DNA from: an uncultured Blautia sp.
Lineage (GTDB): Bacteria; Bacillota; Clostridia; Lachnospirales; Lachnospiraceae
Length of the DNA stretch: 20,423 nucleotides
Direction: 5' to 3'
Assembly: GCA_900765525.1 (NCBI GenBank)
Contig: CAAFRY010000168.1
Coordinates: forward strand, 1-20,423
Shown here: positions 1 through 7,769 of the stretch, one piece after another
Layout of the letters: each line of letters begins with the position of its first letter
Position numbering within the stretch: position 1 is the first letter of the stretch
The notes under the pieces: generated by a model
The model's input: only the letters and a program-made list of their open reading frames with translations
Told to the model about the DNA's origin: nothing
Databases searched by the model: none
Position numbers and translations under genes: made by a program

Positions 1-1
1 A

Positions 2-541
2 AATTTTGGCCTTTTTTTTGCTGCATGGTATATTATGTGTATTCCGGGGTTCTTGTATGGGAGAACTTTGCTGGAGCCTATCAAAATCTACATGTCTCAG
101 ACAAGAACCTATGAAGATATGTTTCTTGGATTCCCCAGTTTTTGGGCAATTACTGGGGGAAGCTATGAATATTTGGGTAAACTGGCTATTTTCTTCACGA
201 TTGGGGTACTGGGAATCGGATTGATGTATATGATGTCTAAATCTATACGTTTGAAAACTCCCGGTGATATTTTACTGACAGCGTCGTGGTCTGTATGGAC
301 CTGTCTTTTCTTTTTGCCCTGTATGCATGAAAGATACGCCTATTTCCTTGATATTTTGTTAATTCTATTGACCGTTCTTAAAAGAAAATATTTGCTATTT
401 GCTGCTATAGGGATTTTTTGTAGTATTGTTACATGTGCTAATAATTTATTTGGTGCAGGTGCAGATTATAGAAAGTTGGCGGAATTATATTTTGCTGCAT
501 ATATTGGCTTTTCTTATTTGTGTACAAGGGATAAACAATAG
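2..541 (+). CDS. C-terminal part of a multi-pass membrane glycosyltransferase (GT-C type, Gpi18/PIG-M-like), 5' end outside window
   Basis: The frame is open from base 2 to the TAA at 539-541, so this is the last ~179 residues of a longer protein cut by the window edge. Several hydrophobic membrane segments are visible (for example the stretch containing KLAIFFTIGVLGIGLMYMM and the one containing YFLDILLILLTVL). Between them is the motif LPCMHERYAYF. A MHERY-type motif at the start of a late membrane helix is typical of bacterial polyprenyl-phosphate-sugar-dependent GT-C glycosyltransferases related to Gpi18 mannosyltransferases; this is family knowledge, not proof. Such enzymes act at the outer face of the cytoplasmic membrane. 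The next gene, a GtrB-like lipid-phosphate sugar transferase on the same strand 99 bp downstream, could supply the lipid-linked sugar donor. The region is AT-rich compared with the middle of the window. The substrate cannot be told. Confidence 0.6.
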   Translation, partial: NFGLFFAAWYIMCIPGFLYGRTLLEPIKIYMSQTRTYEDMFLGFPSFWAITGGSYEYLGKLAIFFTIGVLGIGLMYMMSKSIRLKTPGDILLTASWSVWTCLFFLPCMHERYAYFLDILLILLTVLKRKYLLFAAIGIFCSIVTCANNLFGAGADYRKLAELYFAAYIGFSYLCTRDKQ

Positions 542-640
542 AGCCTTTTATAACCTATTGTATGGCTAAAGAGGATGGTTGTTTATTTTCAAAATTAAAG
601 GATATTTGAAAGAAGAGTAAAGTGCAGAAAGGTAAATTAT

Positions 641-1612
641 ATGGAAAAAATATCTTTGGTCGTTCCCTGCTATAATGAGGAAGATGTTCTGCCATATTTT
701 TATGAAGAATTTAGAAAGGTAGCAGAGAAACTTAGGGATTGTGAAGCAGAAGTTATTTTTATAGACGACGGTTCTAAAGACCAAACCCTAAAATTGCTGA
801 AAGGATTGGCAAACAAAGACTACCGGGTAAAATACTTGTCTTTTTCCAGAAATTTTGGTAAAGATGCAGCTATTTATGCGGGGCTTCAGCATGCAGACGG
901 GGATTATGTGGCTATACTAGATGCAGATTTGCAGGACCCGCCACAGCTTCTTCCAGACATGCTTCGGGCAATACGAGAGGAAGATTACGATTCGGTGGCC
1001 ACACGCCGGGTGAACCGGAAGGGAGAACCACCTCTGCGTTCTTTTTTTGCACGACGTTTCTATGGTATAATGAATAAAATTTCTACAGTGGAAATTATGG
1101 ATGGGGCCAGAGATTACAGGCTCATGACCCGTCAATTTAAGGATGCTGTAATGAAATTGACAGAATATAACCGTTTTTCCAAAGGGATTTTTGGCTGGGT
1201 AGGCTTTAAGACTAAATGGATAGAGTATGAGAACATAGAGAGAAAGGCAGGAAAAACAAAGTGGTCTTTTTGGAAGCTATTAAAATATAGCATAGAAGGG
1301 ATTATCGGATTTTCTACTATGCCACTAGCTTTTGTGTCTATGCTTGGATTAAGTATATGTATAGCAGCTTTTCTATTTTTGACAGTAATCCTGGTAAAAA
1401 CAGTATGCTTTGGCGACCCGGTAGCCGGCTGGCCTTCGATGACATGTATTATTCTTTTGTTGGGCGGAATACAGTTATTGTGTATGGGAATTTTAGGTAT
1501 GTATCTGTCTAAGACTTATCTGGAAGCGAAGAAAAGGCCAATTTATATTTGCGGAGAAACCAATATTAAGGATGCTGAAAAGAAAGTGGATGATAAAAAG
1601 ATGGAAAAATAA
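641..1612 (+). CDS. GtrB/DPM1-like family 2 glycosyltransferase with two C-terminal membrane helices
   Basis: This 323-residue protein has the full GT2 signature. It starts with the nucleotide-binding strand VVPCYNEE (7-14), then FIDDGSKDQT (40-49), the metal-binding LDADLQDPP (93-101), the acceptor-site DGARDYRLM (154-162) and the basic AGKTKWSFWKL region (203-213). Two membrane helices follow at about 228-252 and 265-290, then a charged tail. Length and order match GtrB, YfdH and ArnC-type polyisoprenyl-phosphate glycosyltransferases, which move a sugar from a nucleotide sugar to undecaprenyl phosphate at the inner membrane face. The start is an ATG with a modest AGAAAGG ribosome site 8 bp upstream. 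No terminator is seen between it and the upstream GT-C gene, so the two are probably co-transcribed. The sugar (glucose, mannose or other) is not readable from the sequence. Confidence 0.88.
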   Translation: MEKISLVVPCYNEEDVLPYFYEEFRKVAEKLRDCEAEVIFIDDGSKDQTLKLLKGLANKDYRVKYLSFSRNFGKDAAIYAGLQHADGDYVAILDADLQDPPQLLPDMLRAIREEDYDSVATRRVNRKGEPPLRSFFARRFYGIMNKISTVEIMDGARDYRLMTRQFKDAVMKLTEYNRFSKGIFGWVGFKTKWIEYENIERKAGKTKWSFWKLLKYSIEGIIGFSTMPLAFVSMLGLSICIAAFLFLTVILVKTVCFGDPVAGWPSMTCIILLLGGIQLLCMGILGMYLSKTYLEAKKRPIYICGETNIKDAEKKVDDKKMEK

Positions 1613-1630
1613 ACGCCAGAATATAGATTG

Positions 1631-1689
1631 AAAAAAACAGCCATTGCACTCCGATTTGCTTTTGCAGGGAGAATGCAATGGTTGTTTTT
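1631..1689. terminator. Bidirectional intrinsic terminator between convergent genes
   Basis: The left arm (A-run plus CAGCCATTGCA, ending at 1648) pairs with TGCAATGGTTG plus a T-run (1674-1689), with one G-T pair. CTCC and GGAG extend the stem inwards. A-run on the left and T-run on the right make it work on both strands. It lies between the rightward glycosyltransferase (stop at 1612) and the leftward aminotransferase (stop at 1712), exactly where a shared terminator is expected. Confidence 0.9.
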
Positions 1690-1711
1690 AATATGCAAGC
1701 TCTTTTGTTAT

Positions 1712-2812
1712 TTACTTGTCAAGCACTTCCCGAAACGCCTGCAGCAGTTCATCATTTTTTTCCGGGCTCATGACGCAGAAGCGGATGTAGGAGGAGTCCA
1801 GGAAGGGGAAGGTGGAGCAGTCCCGTATCATCAGGCCTTTTCGGATGCAGTGGTCGAAAATCTGCTCTGAAGTGATTTCCTCTTTCAGGATTTTTACCAG
1901 CAGGAAGTTGGTGCAGGAAGGATAAACCTTTACCTCCTTCCAGGAAGAGAGTGTTTGAAACATACGCTCTCTTTCGCCGGTGATAAGGGCTTTTGTTCTG
2001 GCGATATATTCCTGGTCTGAAAACATGATGCAGCCGGCAATTTCCGCCAGGCTGTTGATGGTCCAGGGGTTTTTCTTTGTGTTGATATATTTCAGTAAAT
2101 CCGGGTTTCCGGTGACTGCATAGCCAAGGCGCAGGCCGGGAGCGGCGAAAAATTTGGAAATACCTCTGAGAACAATCAGGTTATTGTAATTGTTGGTGAG
2201 AGGAATGGAGGAAATCTTGCTGCCCTGAGGGGTGAATTCTTCATAGGTTTCATCTACCATGACAGAAATACCGTGCTGCAGGGCGCAGTCCAGAATCCGG
2301 CGCATATCCTTTCGGGCCACGGCTGTGGAAGTAGGATTGTTGGGATTGCATAATACCAGCAGGTCCAGGTTGTCGTTAAGCTGGCTGCAGAAATCGCTGA
2401 CATCCATCTGGAAGTTATTTTCCTCTTTTAGAGGATAGTAGAGCGTTTGTCCTCCTTCCAGGGAAATTTCCCGCTCATACTCCGAGTAGGTAGGACCCAG
2501 AATCAGGGCCTTTTTAGGCTGGGTGGTTTGGATGAAAAGAGAAATCAGCTCTGTGGAGCCGTTTCCCACTATGATGTTTTCAAACTGGGCTCCTGTGTAG
2601 TCGCAGATGCTTTTCCGCAGGCGGGTATAATCACGGTCCGGATAAGTGGAGATAGCGTCAATGTGGCTGGCCAGGGTTTCCCTGAGAAGAGGGGAAATGC
2701 CCAGGGGGTTTACGTTGGCGGAAAAGCTGGTGATGTCTTCCTTCTTTATATGGTAAATTTCTTCGATTTTTTCCAGGTCGCTGCCGTGGAAATGGTCTTT
2801 ATGCTTTAGCAT
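1712..2812 (-). CDS. PLP-dependent aminotransferase, class I/II, HisC/CobD-like
   Basis: A 366-residue fold-type I PLP enzyme. Visible hallmarks are NGSTEL (84-89), the NPNNP loop (156-160), the PLP-ring aspartate in MVDETYEEF (D187), the Schiff-base lysine in GISKFFAAPGLRLGY (K220) and the substrate-carboxylate arginine in YIRFCV (R344). Length and layout fit histidinol-phosphate aminotransferases and the related CobD threonine-phosphate decarboxylases; the N-terminal HGSDLEKIEE segment resembles the CobD-like branch. No histidine or cobalamin genes are nearby, so the exact reaction (aminotransfer or decarboxylation) is open. The ATG has an AGGGAGG ribosome site 8 bp upstream (2821-2827 on the opposite strand). 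It is transcribed away from the large solenoid operon and ends at a bidirectional terminator. Confidence 0.88.
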   Translation of the reverse strand: MLKHKDHFHGSDLEKIEEIYHIKKEDITSFSANVNPLGISPLLRETLASHIDAISTYPDRDYTRLRKSICDYTGAQFENIIVGNGSTELISLFIQTTQPKKALILGPTYSEYEREISLEGGQTLYYPLKEENNFQMDVSDFCSQLNDNLDLLVLCNPNNPTSTAVARKDMRRILDCALQHGISVMVDETYEEFTPQGSKISSIPLTNNYNNLIVLRGISKFFAAPGLRLGYAVTGNPDLLKYINTKKNPWTINSLAEIAGCIMFSDQEYIARTKALITGERERMFQTLSSWKEVKVYPSCTNFLLVKILKEEITSEQIFDHCIRKGLMIRDCSTFPFLDSSYIRFCVMSPEKNDELLQAFREVLDK

Positions 2813-2863
2813 GAAAAGCGCCTCCCTTTGCAGGTTTTTTCCAAGGCCGGAGGAGTATTAAAG

Positions 2864-2892
2864 TTGCACTGCCGACCTTTGTAGTGTATAAT
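2864..2892 (+). promoter_or_regulatory. Sigma-A-type promoter of the solenoid/Hsp70-like operon
   Basis: TTGCAC (2864-2869), a 17-bp spacer, then a perfect TATAAT (2887-2892). The transcript would start near 2899, giving a leader of about 55 nt to the preferred TTG start at 2956. Confidence 0.75.
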
Positions 2893-2894
2893 CC

Positions 2895-2923
2895 ATAGTA
2901 GCAGAATATTGTGAAGAGTTCAA
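2895..2923 (-). promoter_or_regulatory. Candidate divergent promoter of the aminotransferase gene
   Basis: On the minus strand TTGAAC (2918-2923) and TACTAT (2895-2900) are separated by 17 bp. Each box matches the consensus at four of six positions. Its -10 box lies immediately beside the plus-strand -10 box, so the two promoters would overlap. Confidence 0.4.
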
Positions 2924-2943
2924 TAAGAAAAAACAGACAGGGT

Positions 2944-2952
2944 AAAGGTGAT
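2944..2952 (+). promoter_or_regulatory. Ribosome binding site deciding a TTG start
   Basis: AAAGGTGAT is complementary to the 16S rRNA 3' end (the GGTGAT portion of the extended Shine-Dalgarno site). It lies at correct spacing for the TTG at 2956 and is acceptable for the in-frame ATG at 2968. The longer GTG start at 2911 has no ribosome site and lies only about 12 nt after the predicted transcription start. Confidence 0.6.
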
Positions 2953-2955
2953 AGT

Positions 2956-5900
2956 TTGAAGACACGAATGGAACAACTCATAAATGGGAGATTTGAATAT
3001 GATGTGCCGAAACTGCTGCTCTCTGCGGAAAAGCTGCAGTTTTTTGTAAGTCCGGAGGATAAATTTAAGGGAGAGCTGGATTTTAGAGCGGAGGATGGCA
3101 GAAGAGTGAAAGGAATGGCCTATTCCACTCACCGCAGACTGATTCTGGGAAAAGAGAAGTTTTCTGCAGAGCAGGGACAGCTTCCTTATGGAGTGGATGC
3201 CAAAGGCCTGGAGAGCGGGGAAAAAATAGAGGGAGAGATTGTATTAAGCACCAGTATAGGGGAATACAGGGTGCCTTTTTCTATTGCCGTAAAAACTCCG
3301 GAGGTCCGTACCTCCCAGGGGGCTGTAAGGACGCTGGAGGACTTTGTCAGGCTGGCTAAGGATGACTTCAGGGAAGCTTATCAGCTTTTTGTGGAGCCTT
3401 CCTTTGTGCAGCTTTTAAAAGAACGCAGGGAATTGATTCCCTATTACAGAGCCATGGTAAAAACTCCGGTGCCCTATCAGAATCTGGAGGAATTTCTCAT
3501 AGGAGCAGGCCTGAAGGAGCAGGTAAGCCTCAGCCTGGAAAAGGACAAGTTGGAATTATATGACATCCAGTCCTCTTTAAAAGACACTCTGCGGATTAAG
3601 AGAAATACCTGGGGCTTTTTAAGAGCAGAGGTTCTGGTGGAAGGGGATTTCCTGGAAGTTGAGAAAAAGCTGATTCATGACGGACATTTCATTGGAAGCG
3701 TATATGAACTGGAATATATCATTCGGAGAGAATATCTGGGAAAAGGAAAAAATTTCGGAAGAATCCAGATAAGGACTGTGTACGAAACCATCACCTATGA
3801 GATAATGGCCTCCAAAGGCAGCAAGATTCAGATAAATATTTCCTCTTACGAAAAGAAGAAAAGATTGGAGGCATCCAGAGATTTTCTCCATATGCGAATG
3901 GGCAAATTGTCTGAGGCTTCCTGGTGCAGCAAAATGAGGGAGCTTTTGGGCGAGCTGAAGGAAAACGGATATTTTTCTACGGAGTGCCAGCTTTTTGAGG
4001 TGTATGTGGATATTATAGACGGTCAGGAGGAAGAGGCCAGAAGACTTCTGGATGCCCTGGAGAATAACCAGCGGATTCAGGAGGAAGAAATACTCCAGGG
4101 TGCCTTTTTATATCTGAATGAAAAATCTCAGAGAAGCACCTGTTCCAGTAAGGAGACTCTGGAAAGGATTGGAAGCCTTTACCAGCGCAGGGTGGACAGC
4201 TATCTGCTTCTGGCTATGATGTTTGAGCTGGATTCTGAGGGAATACGGCCTCAGTCCAGGAAAATGTTTCTTTTAGAGGAGCAGTACCGCACAGGCTGCA
4301 GAAGTCCCTTTTTGTATCTGGAAGCCTGCCGTCTGGGAGCAGAGGACGGAGCAGTGTTCCGGAAGATGAACAGCTTTACCATACAGGTGTATGCCTTTGC
4401 CAGAAAATATGCCTTTCTCACAGAAGAGATGGCTTTTCGGGCTGTGGATTTGGCCGGGCAGATGAAGGGCTTTTCCAGGAGTGTATACCGGCTTTTGGAA
4501 TATATTTACCAGCAATATCCTTCTGTTCATGTGGTACGGGGCATCTGCCAGCTTATCATGAAGGGAGAGGCCAGACGGCAGGAATATTTTAAATGGTATG
4601 AACTGGCGGTGGAAGCGGATTTAAAAATCACAGGACTTTACGAGTATTATGTGGAGACTATGAGCCGCAATTATCAGAAGGTACTGCCTAAGGTTATCCG
4701 TCTGTATTTCGGATACAACAATACCCTTAGCGATAAGAAGAAAGCCTTTGTATACAGCAATGTTATCCGCAATAAGGAAATCGACCCGGAGACTTACCAG
4801 GCTTATAAAAAGAGTATGGAAGCCTTTGCTGTAGAAAAGATTAAAGAAGGCAGGATAAACGAAGATTTTGCTGTGGTTTATCAGGAATTCTGTGTAAACT
4901 CCAGAGACGAAAATGTACGGGCTGCCCTGGGGCGAGTGCTGTTTACCCACAGATTGTATTGTGACGACCCTAAAATCCGCAAAGTGATTGTAAGCCATGA
5001 TTCGCTGAAGGAAGAGCAGGTTTATCTGTGCGCAGATAAAACCGCCTATATCTCCTTGTACAGTAAGGATGCGGCTATTGTGTTCGAGGACGGCAGCCAG
5101 AGAAGATATACAGGAACTATAGACTATAATATCCACAATCTTCTGGATGTAGAGGAGCTGGCCGGAACACTTATGAAATCCGGACTCCATAACCCGGGAA
5201 TGCTGCTCCATATCTGTGGAGAGCTGTCTTGTGAAAATCCGGTGACCAGCGAGAATCTGGAATGCTTCCAGGCAGTCTTAAAACAGGAGATTTTCCGGGA
5301 AAGCTACCGGCAGGAAATCAGAAAGAGGCTGCTGCTTTACTATGAGTCTAATATGGATAACAGAAATCTGAGAGAATCTCTGCGGGAGATGGATTTCAGA
5401 GGCTTTGCAAAGGTAAATAAAAGCCTTCTCATTACAATTCTGGTGAAGCAGGATATGTATGTGGGAGCCTATGATTTGATTTGTGAATATGGATATGAAA
5501 ATATAGAGATGCCTGTTTTGCTGCGGCTTTGCAGCCAGATGATTCTAAATCTGGAATATGAATATGAAGAAGAGCTGCTGCTGCTGGCAGGGCATATTGT
5601 GAAATCCGGTGTGTATGACGAGGTGCTTCTTCGGTATCTGGTGAAGCATTTTGAAGGCCCGGTGAAGGAAATGATGAGTCTTTGGGAGAGAGCCATGGGC
5701 TTTGGGGTAGACTGCTACCAGTTGGAAGAAAAGATTTTAGTGTACAGTATGTTTACCAGATATTACCCGGAAAAAGGCCTGGAGGTTCTGGCGGAATACA
5801 TTGTCCAGGGAGGCAGGGAGCAGGTGATTTTGGCCTATCTTACCTTTGAGGCCTACGGATATTTTGTAGGCGGAAGAAAGAGGGAGGATTTCCTTTTTGA

Positions 5901-6495
5901 AGCTCTGGAAAAGATAACGGAAAAGGGTTGGGAGAGCGATATTATCTGCAGGCTTGCCCTTTTGAAATATTACAGCGGACAGGAGAACTGGAGCCAGAAG
6001 AGGAGAGATTTAGCTGCTTCTATTTTAGAGGAGTGCAGGGAGGAAAGACTGAGATTTGCCTTTTTCTCCAGGCTGCCCAGAGAACTTCTCATGGCCTGCC
6101 AGCTGGAGGATAAGGTATTTGTCCAGTGTAAGGCAGGGCCAAAGGCTAAGGTAATGCTTCATTACGCCATGGAGAGCCAGGGAGTAATGGGAGAAGAAAA
6201 GACAGAGCCTGTAAAGGAAAGGTATCAGGGGATTTACAACCGGGAATTTATTTTATTCTACGGGGAAAAGCTCCATTATCACTTTGTGGTGGAACGGAAA
6301 GGAGAAATCCTGGAAACAAGGGAGGAAATCCTGACGGTAGATAAGGCGGAAACCCAGGGAAACAGCAAGTATCAGATGCTGAATGCCATGCTTCTTTTAA
6401 AGGAGCAGGGAAAGACAAGAGAACTGGAACAGATGACGGAAGAGTACCGCAGGAAGGAGCAGCAGGTGGCTTCTCTGTTTCCGCTTTTAGACTGA
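2956..6495 (+). CDS. Very large cytosolic protein: Ig-like beta domains plus long TPR-like alpha-solenoid (DUF5717-like)
   Basis: About 1179 residues from the TTG start. The N-terminal part (about 15-115) has the alternating strands and the GEYRVPFSI ending typical of Ig/PapD-like beta-sandwich domains. A helical linker follows, then a second beta-rich region (about 190-285), then roughly 750 residues of paired amphipathic helices resembling a TPR/Sel1-type solenoid. A third beta-rich region lies at about 1050-1125, with a charged C-terminal helix. There is no signal peptide, membrane segment or catalytic motif, so it is probably a cytosolic scaffold. I believe it belongs to DUF5717, a family of unknown function seen mainly in Lachnospiraceae; this needs an HMM check. 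It is followed after 13 bp by an Hsp70-like gene and then a TPR-like gene, so a chaperone- or scaffold-like complex is a reasonable inference. Start choice: TTG 2956 (alternatives ATG 2968, GTG 2911). Confidence 0.8.
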   Translation: MKTRMEQLINGRFEYDVPKLLLSAEKLQFFVSPEDKFKGELDFRAEDGRRVKGMAYSTHRRLILGKEKFSAEQGQLPYGVDAKGLESGEKIEGEIVLSTSIGEYRVPFSIAVKTPEVRTSQGAVRTLEDFVRLAKDDFREAYQLFVEPSFVQLLKERRELIPYYRAMVKTPVPYQNLEEFLIGAGLKEQVSLSLEKDKLELYDIQSSLKDTLRIKRNTWGFLRAEVLVEGDFLEVEKKLIHDGHFIGSVYELEYIIRREYLGKGKNFGRIQIRTVYETITYEIMASKGSKIQINISSYEKKKRLEASRDFLHMRMGKLSEASWCSKMRELLGELKENGYFSTECQLFEVYVDIIDGQEEEARRLLDALENNQRIQEEEILQGAFLYLNEKSQRSTCSSKETLERIGSLYQRRVDSYLLLAMMFELDSEGIRPQSRKMFLLEEQYRTGCRSPFLYLEACRLGAEDGAVFRKMNSFTIQVYAFARKYAFLTEEMAFRAVDLAGQMKGFSRSVYRLLEYIYQQYPSVHVVRGICQLIMKGEARRQEYFKWYELAVEADLKITGLYEYYVETMSRNYQKVLPKVIRLYFGYNNTLSDKKKAFVYSNVIRNKEIDPETYQAYKKSMEAFAVEKIKEGRINEDFAVVYQEFCVNSRDENVRAALGRVLFTHRLYCDDPKIRKVIVSHDSLKEEQVYLCADKTAYISLYSKDAAIVFEDGSQRRYTGTIDYNIHNLLDVEELAGTLMKSGLHNPGMLLHICGELSCENPVTSENLECFQAVLKQEIFRESYRQEIRKRLLLYYESNMDNRNLRESLREMDFRGFAKVNKSLLITILVKQDMYVGAYDLICEYGYENIEMPVLLRLCSQMILNLEYEYEEELLLLAGHIVKSGVYDEVLLRYLVKHFEGPVKEMMSLWERAMGFGVDCYQLEEKILVYSMFTRYYPEKGLEVLAEYIVQGGREQVILAYLTFEAYGYFVGGRKREDFLFEALEKITEKGWESDIICRLALLKYYSGQENWSQKRRDLAASILEECREERLRFAFFSRLPRELLMACQLEDKVFVQCKAGPKAKVMLHYAMESQGVMGEEKTEPVKERYQGIYNREFILFYGEKLHYHFVVERKGEILETREEILTVDKAETQGNSKYQMLNAMLLLKEQGKTRELEQMTEEYRRKEQQVASLFPLLD

Positions 6496-6508
6496 AGGAG
6501 GAGAGAGG

Positions 6509-7756
6509 ATGAATGAGACAAGAAATATCATAGCAGGATTGGAAATCGGTAAAGACCAGTCTCAGCTCTGCTATTATGACAGGAAAGAAAGAGAGCCCAT
6601 CTCCGTGTCTGTTAAGGCGGGAAGCAACCAGTACCTTTTCCCCACCCTTTTGTCTAAAAGGCCGGGAAAAGATACCTGGCATTATGGTATGGAGGCTCAG
6701 TTTTTTGTGGGACAGGAGGAAGAGCTTCCTGTGTCAGGCCTTTTGAATATCTGGAGCCGGGAGGAAGGTGTTTTGGTAGATGAGAAGACGAAAACTCCCG
6801 GGGAATTGATGGAAATTTATCTGCGGGGCTGTATATCTTTGCTGGGAGTGGGAGAACCGTCCAGACAGATAAAGGCTTTTATGATTACAGTGCCTAAATT
6901 GTCCGGCCCTCTTATCCGGGCAGTATATCAGGCCGGGGAGGCCATGGGCTTTCTGCGGGAACAGATATGGGTACAGGACTATGAGGAAAGCTTTTACTAT
7001 TATGTAATGAACCACAGAAAGGATAATTGGAACCGGAAAATCGGATGGTTTTTGTTTGAAGAGGACAAGGTTTCTTTTGCCCGCCTGGTCATGGATAACC
7101 AAAGGCGTCCGGTAACTGCAGTTATCCAGCATGGAAAGACGGCGGAATTATCCAAGGACCCCATAGAACGGGATGAAAACTTCTACCGGCTGATTTCTCA
7201 GTCCTGTGGAAACGATACTTACTCCGGCATTTATATGGTGGGAGAGGGATTTGACCAGGAATGGGCGGTGCGCTCCACCCCTTATCTGTGCAGAAACCAA
7301 AGGCATGTATACTACGGGAACAACCTGTATGTTAAAGGGGCCTGTTACGGAGCTAAGGAGAAATGCGGAGAGGAAAATCTGAAGGGATATTTATATCTGA
7401 GTCCTTCTTTAATCAAGAAAAACGTAAGTATGGAAATGCTGGTAGCAGGAACCACTAAGTCGGTTATCCTGGTGGAGGCCGGCAAGAACTGGTACGAAAT
7501 CAACCGGGAGCTGGAGTTTATTCTGGACGGTAAGGAGGACCTGGAATTTGTGGTCACTCCTATGGAGGGAGGCCAGAAGACCAGGTGCAGCATGAAGCTT
7601 CCCGGGCTGCCGAAAAGGCCGGAAAAGACCACCAGACTGCGGCTGACCGTATATTATGAATCGGAAGAGCTGTGTGTGGTACAGGCGGAGGATATGGGCT
7701 TCGGAGATTTGTATCCTTCCCAGGGAAAGGTCTGGACGGAGAAAGTATCATGGTAA
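6509..7756 (+). CDS. Hsp70/actin-fold protein with degenerate ATPase site (DUF5716-like)
   Basis: A 415-residue protein that aligns by eye with the Hsp70 nucleotide-binding domain. IIAGLEIGKDQSQLCYYD (7-24) stands for the phosphate-1 loop. AFMITVPKLSGPLIRAVYQA (123-142) matches the Hsp70 ITVPAYF...R...A stretch, and VQDYEESFYYYV (155-166) matches the EPTAAALAY connect region. GIYMVGEGFDQEW (240-252) takes the place of the adenosine motif LVGG, and NLYVKGACYGA (272-282) that of the AVALGAA segment. The expected DxGGGT phosphate-2 loop is replaced by WFLFEEDKVSF (180-190), so ATP hydrolysis may be weak or lost. A beta-rich C-terminal domain ends in DMGFGDLYPSQGKVW. The ribosome site AAGGAGGAG overlaps the stop codon of the upstream solenoid gene, so translation is likely coupled. 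Resemblance to DUF5716 is from memory. Client and function are unknown. Confidence 0.75.
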   Translation: MNETRNIIAGLEIGKDQSQLCYYDRKEREPISVSVKAGSNQYLFPTLLSKRPGKDTWHYGMEAQFFVGQEEELPVSGLLNIWSREEGVLVDEKTKTPGELMEIYLRGCISLLGVGEPSRQIKAFMITVPKLSGPLIRAVYQAGEAMGFLREQIWVQDYEESFYYYVMNHRKDNWNRKIGWFLFEEDKVSFARLVMDNQRRPVTAVIQHGKTAELSKDPIERDENFYRLISQSCGNDTYSGIYMVGEGFDQEWAVRSTPYLCRNQRHVYYGNNLYVKGACYGAKEKCGEENLKGYLYLSPSLIKKNVSMEMLVAGTTKSVILVEAGKNWYEINRELEFILDGKEDLEFVVTPMEGGQKTRCSMKLPGLPKRPEKTTRLRLTVYYESEELCVVQAEDMGFGDLYPSQGKVWTEKVSW

Positions 7757-7769
7757 AGGAGGAGCATAG

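Noticed and set aside
4621..5211. 196-codon minus-strand ORF inside the giant solenoid gene
   Set aside because: Fully antisense to a gene with strong coding character, with no promoter or ribosome site; a codon-bias shadow.
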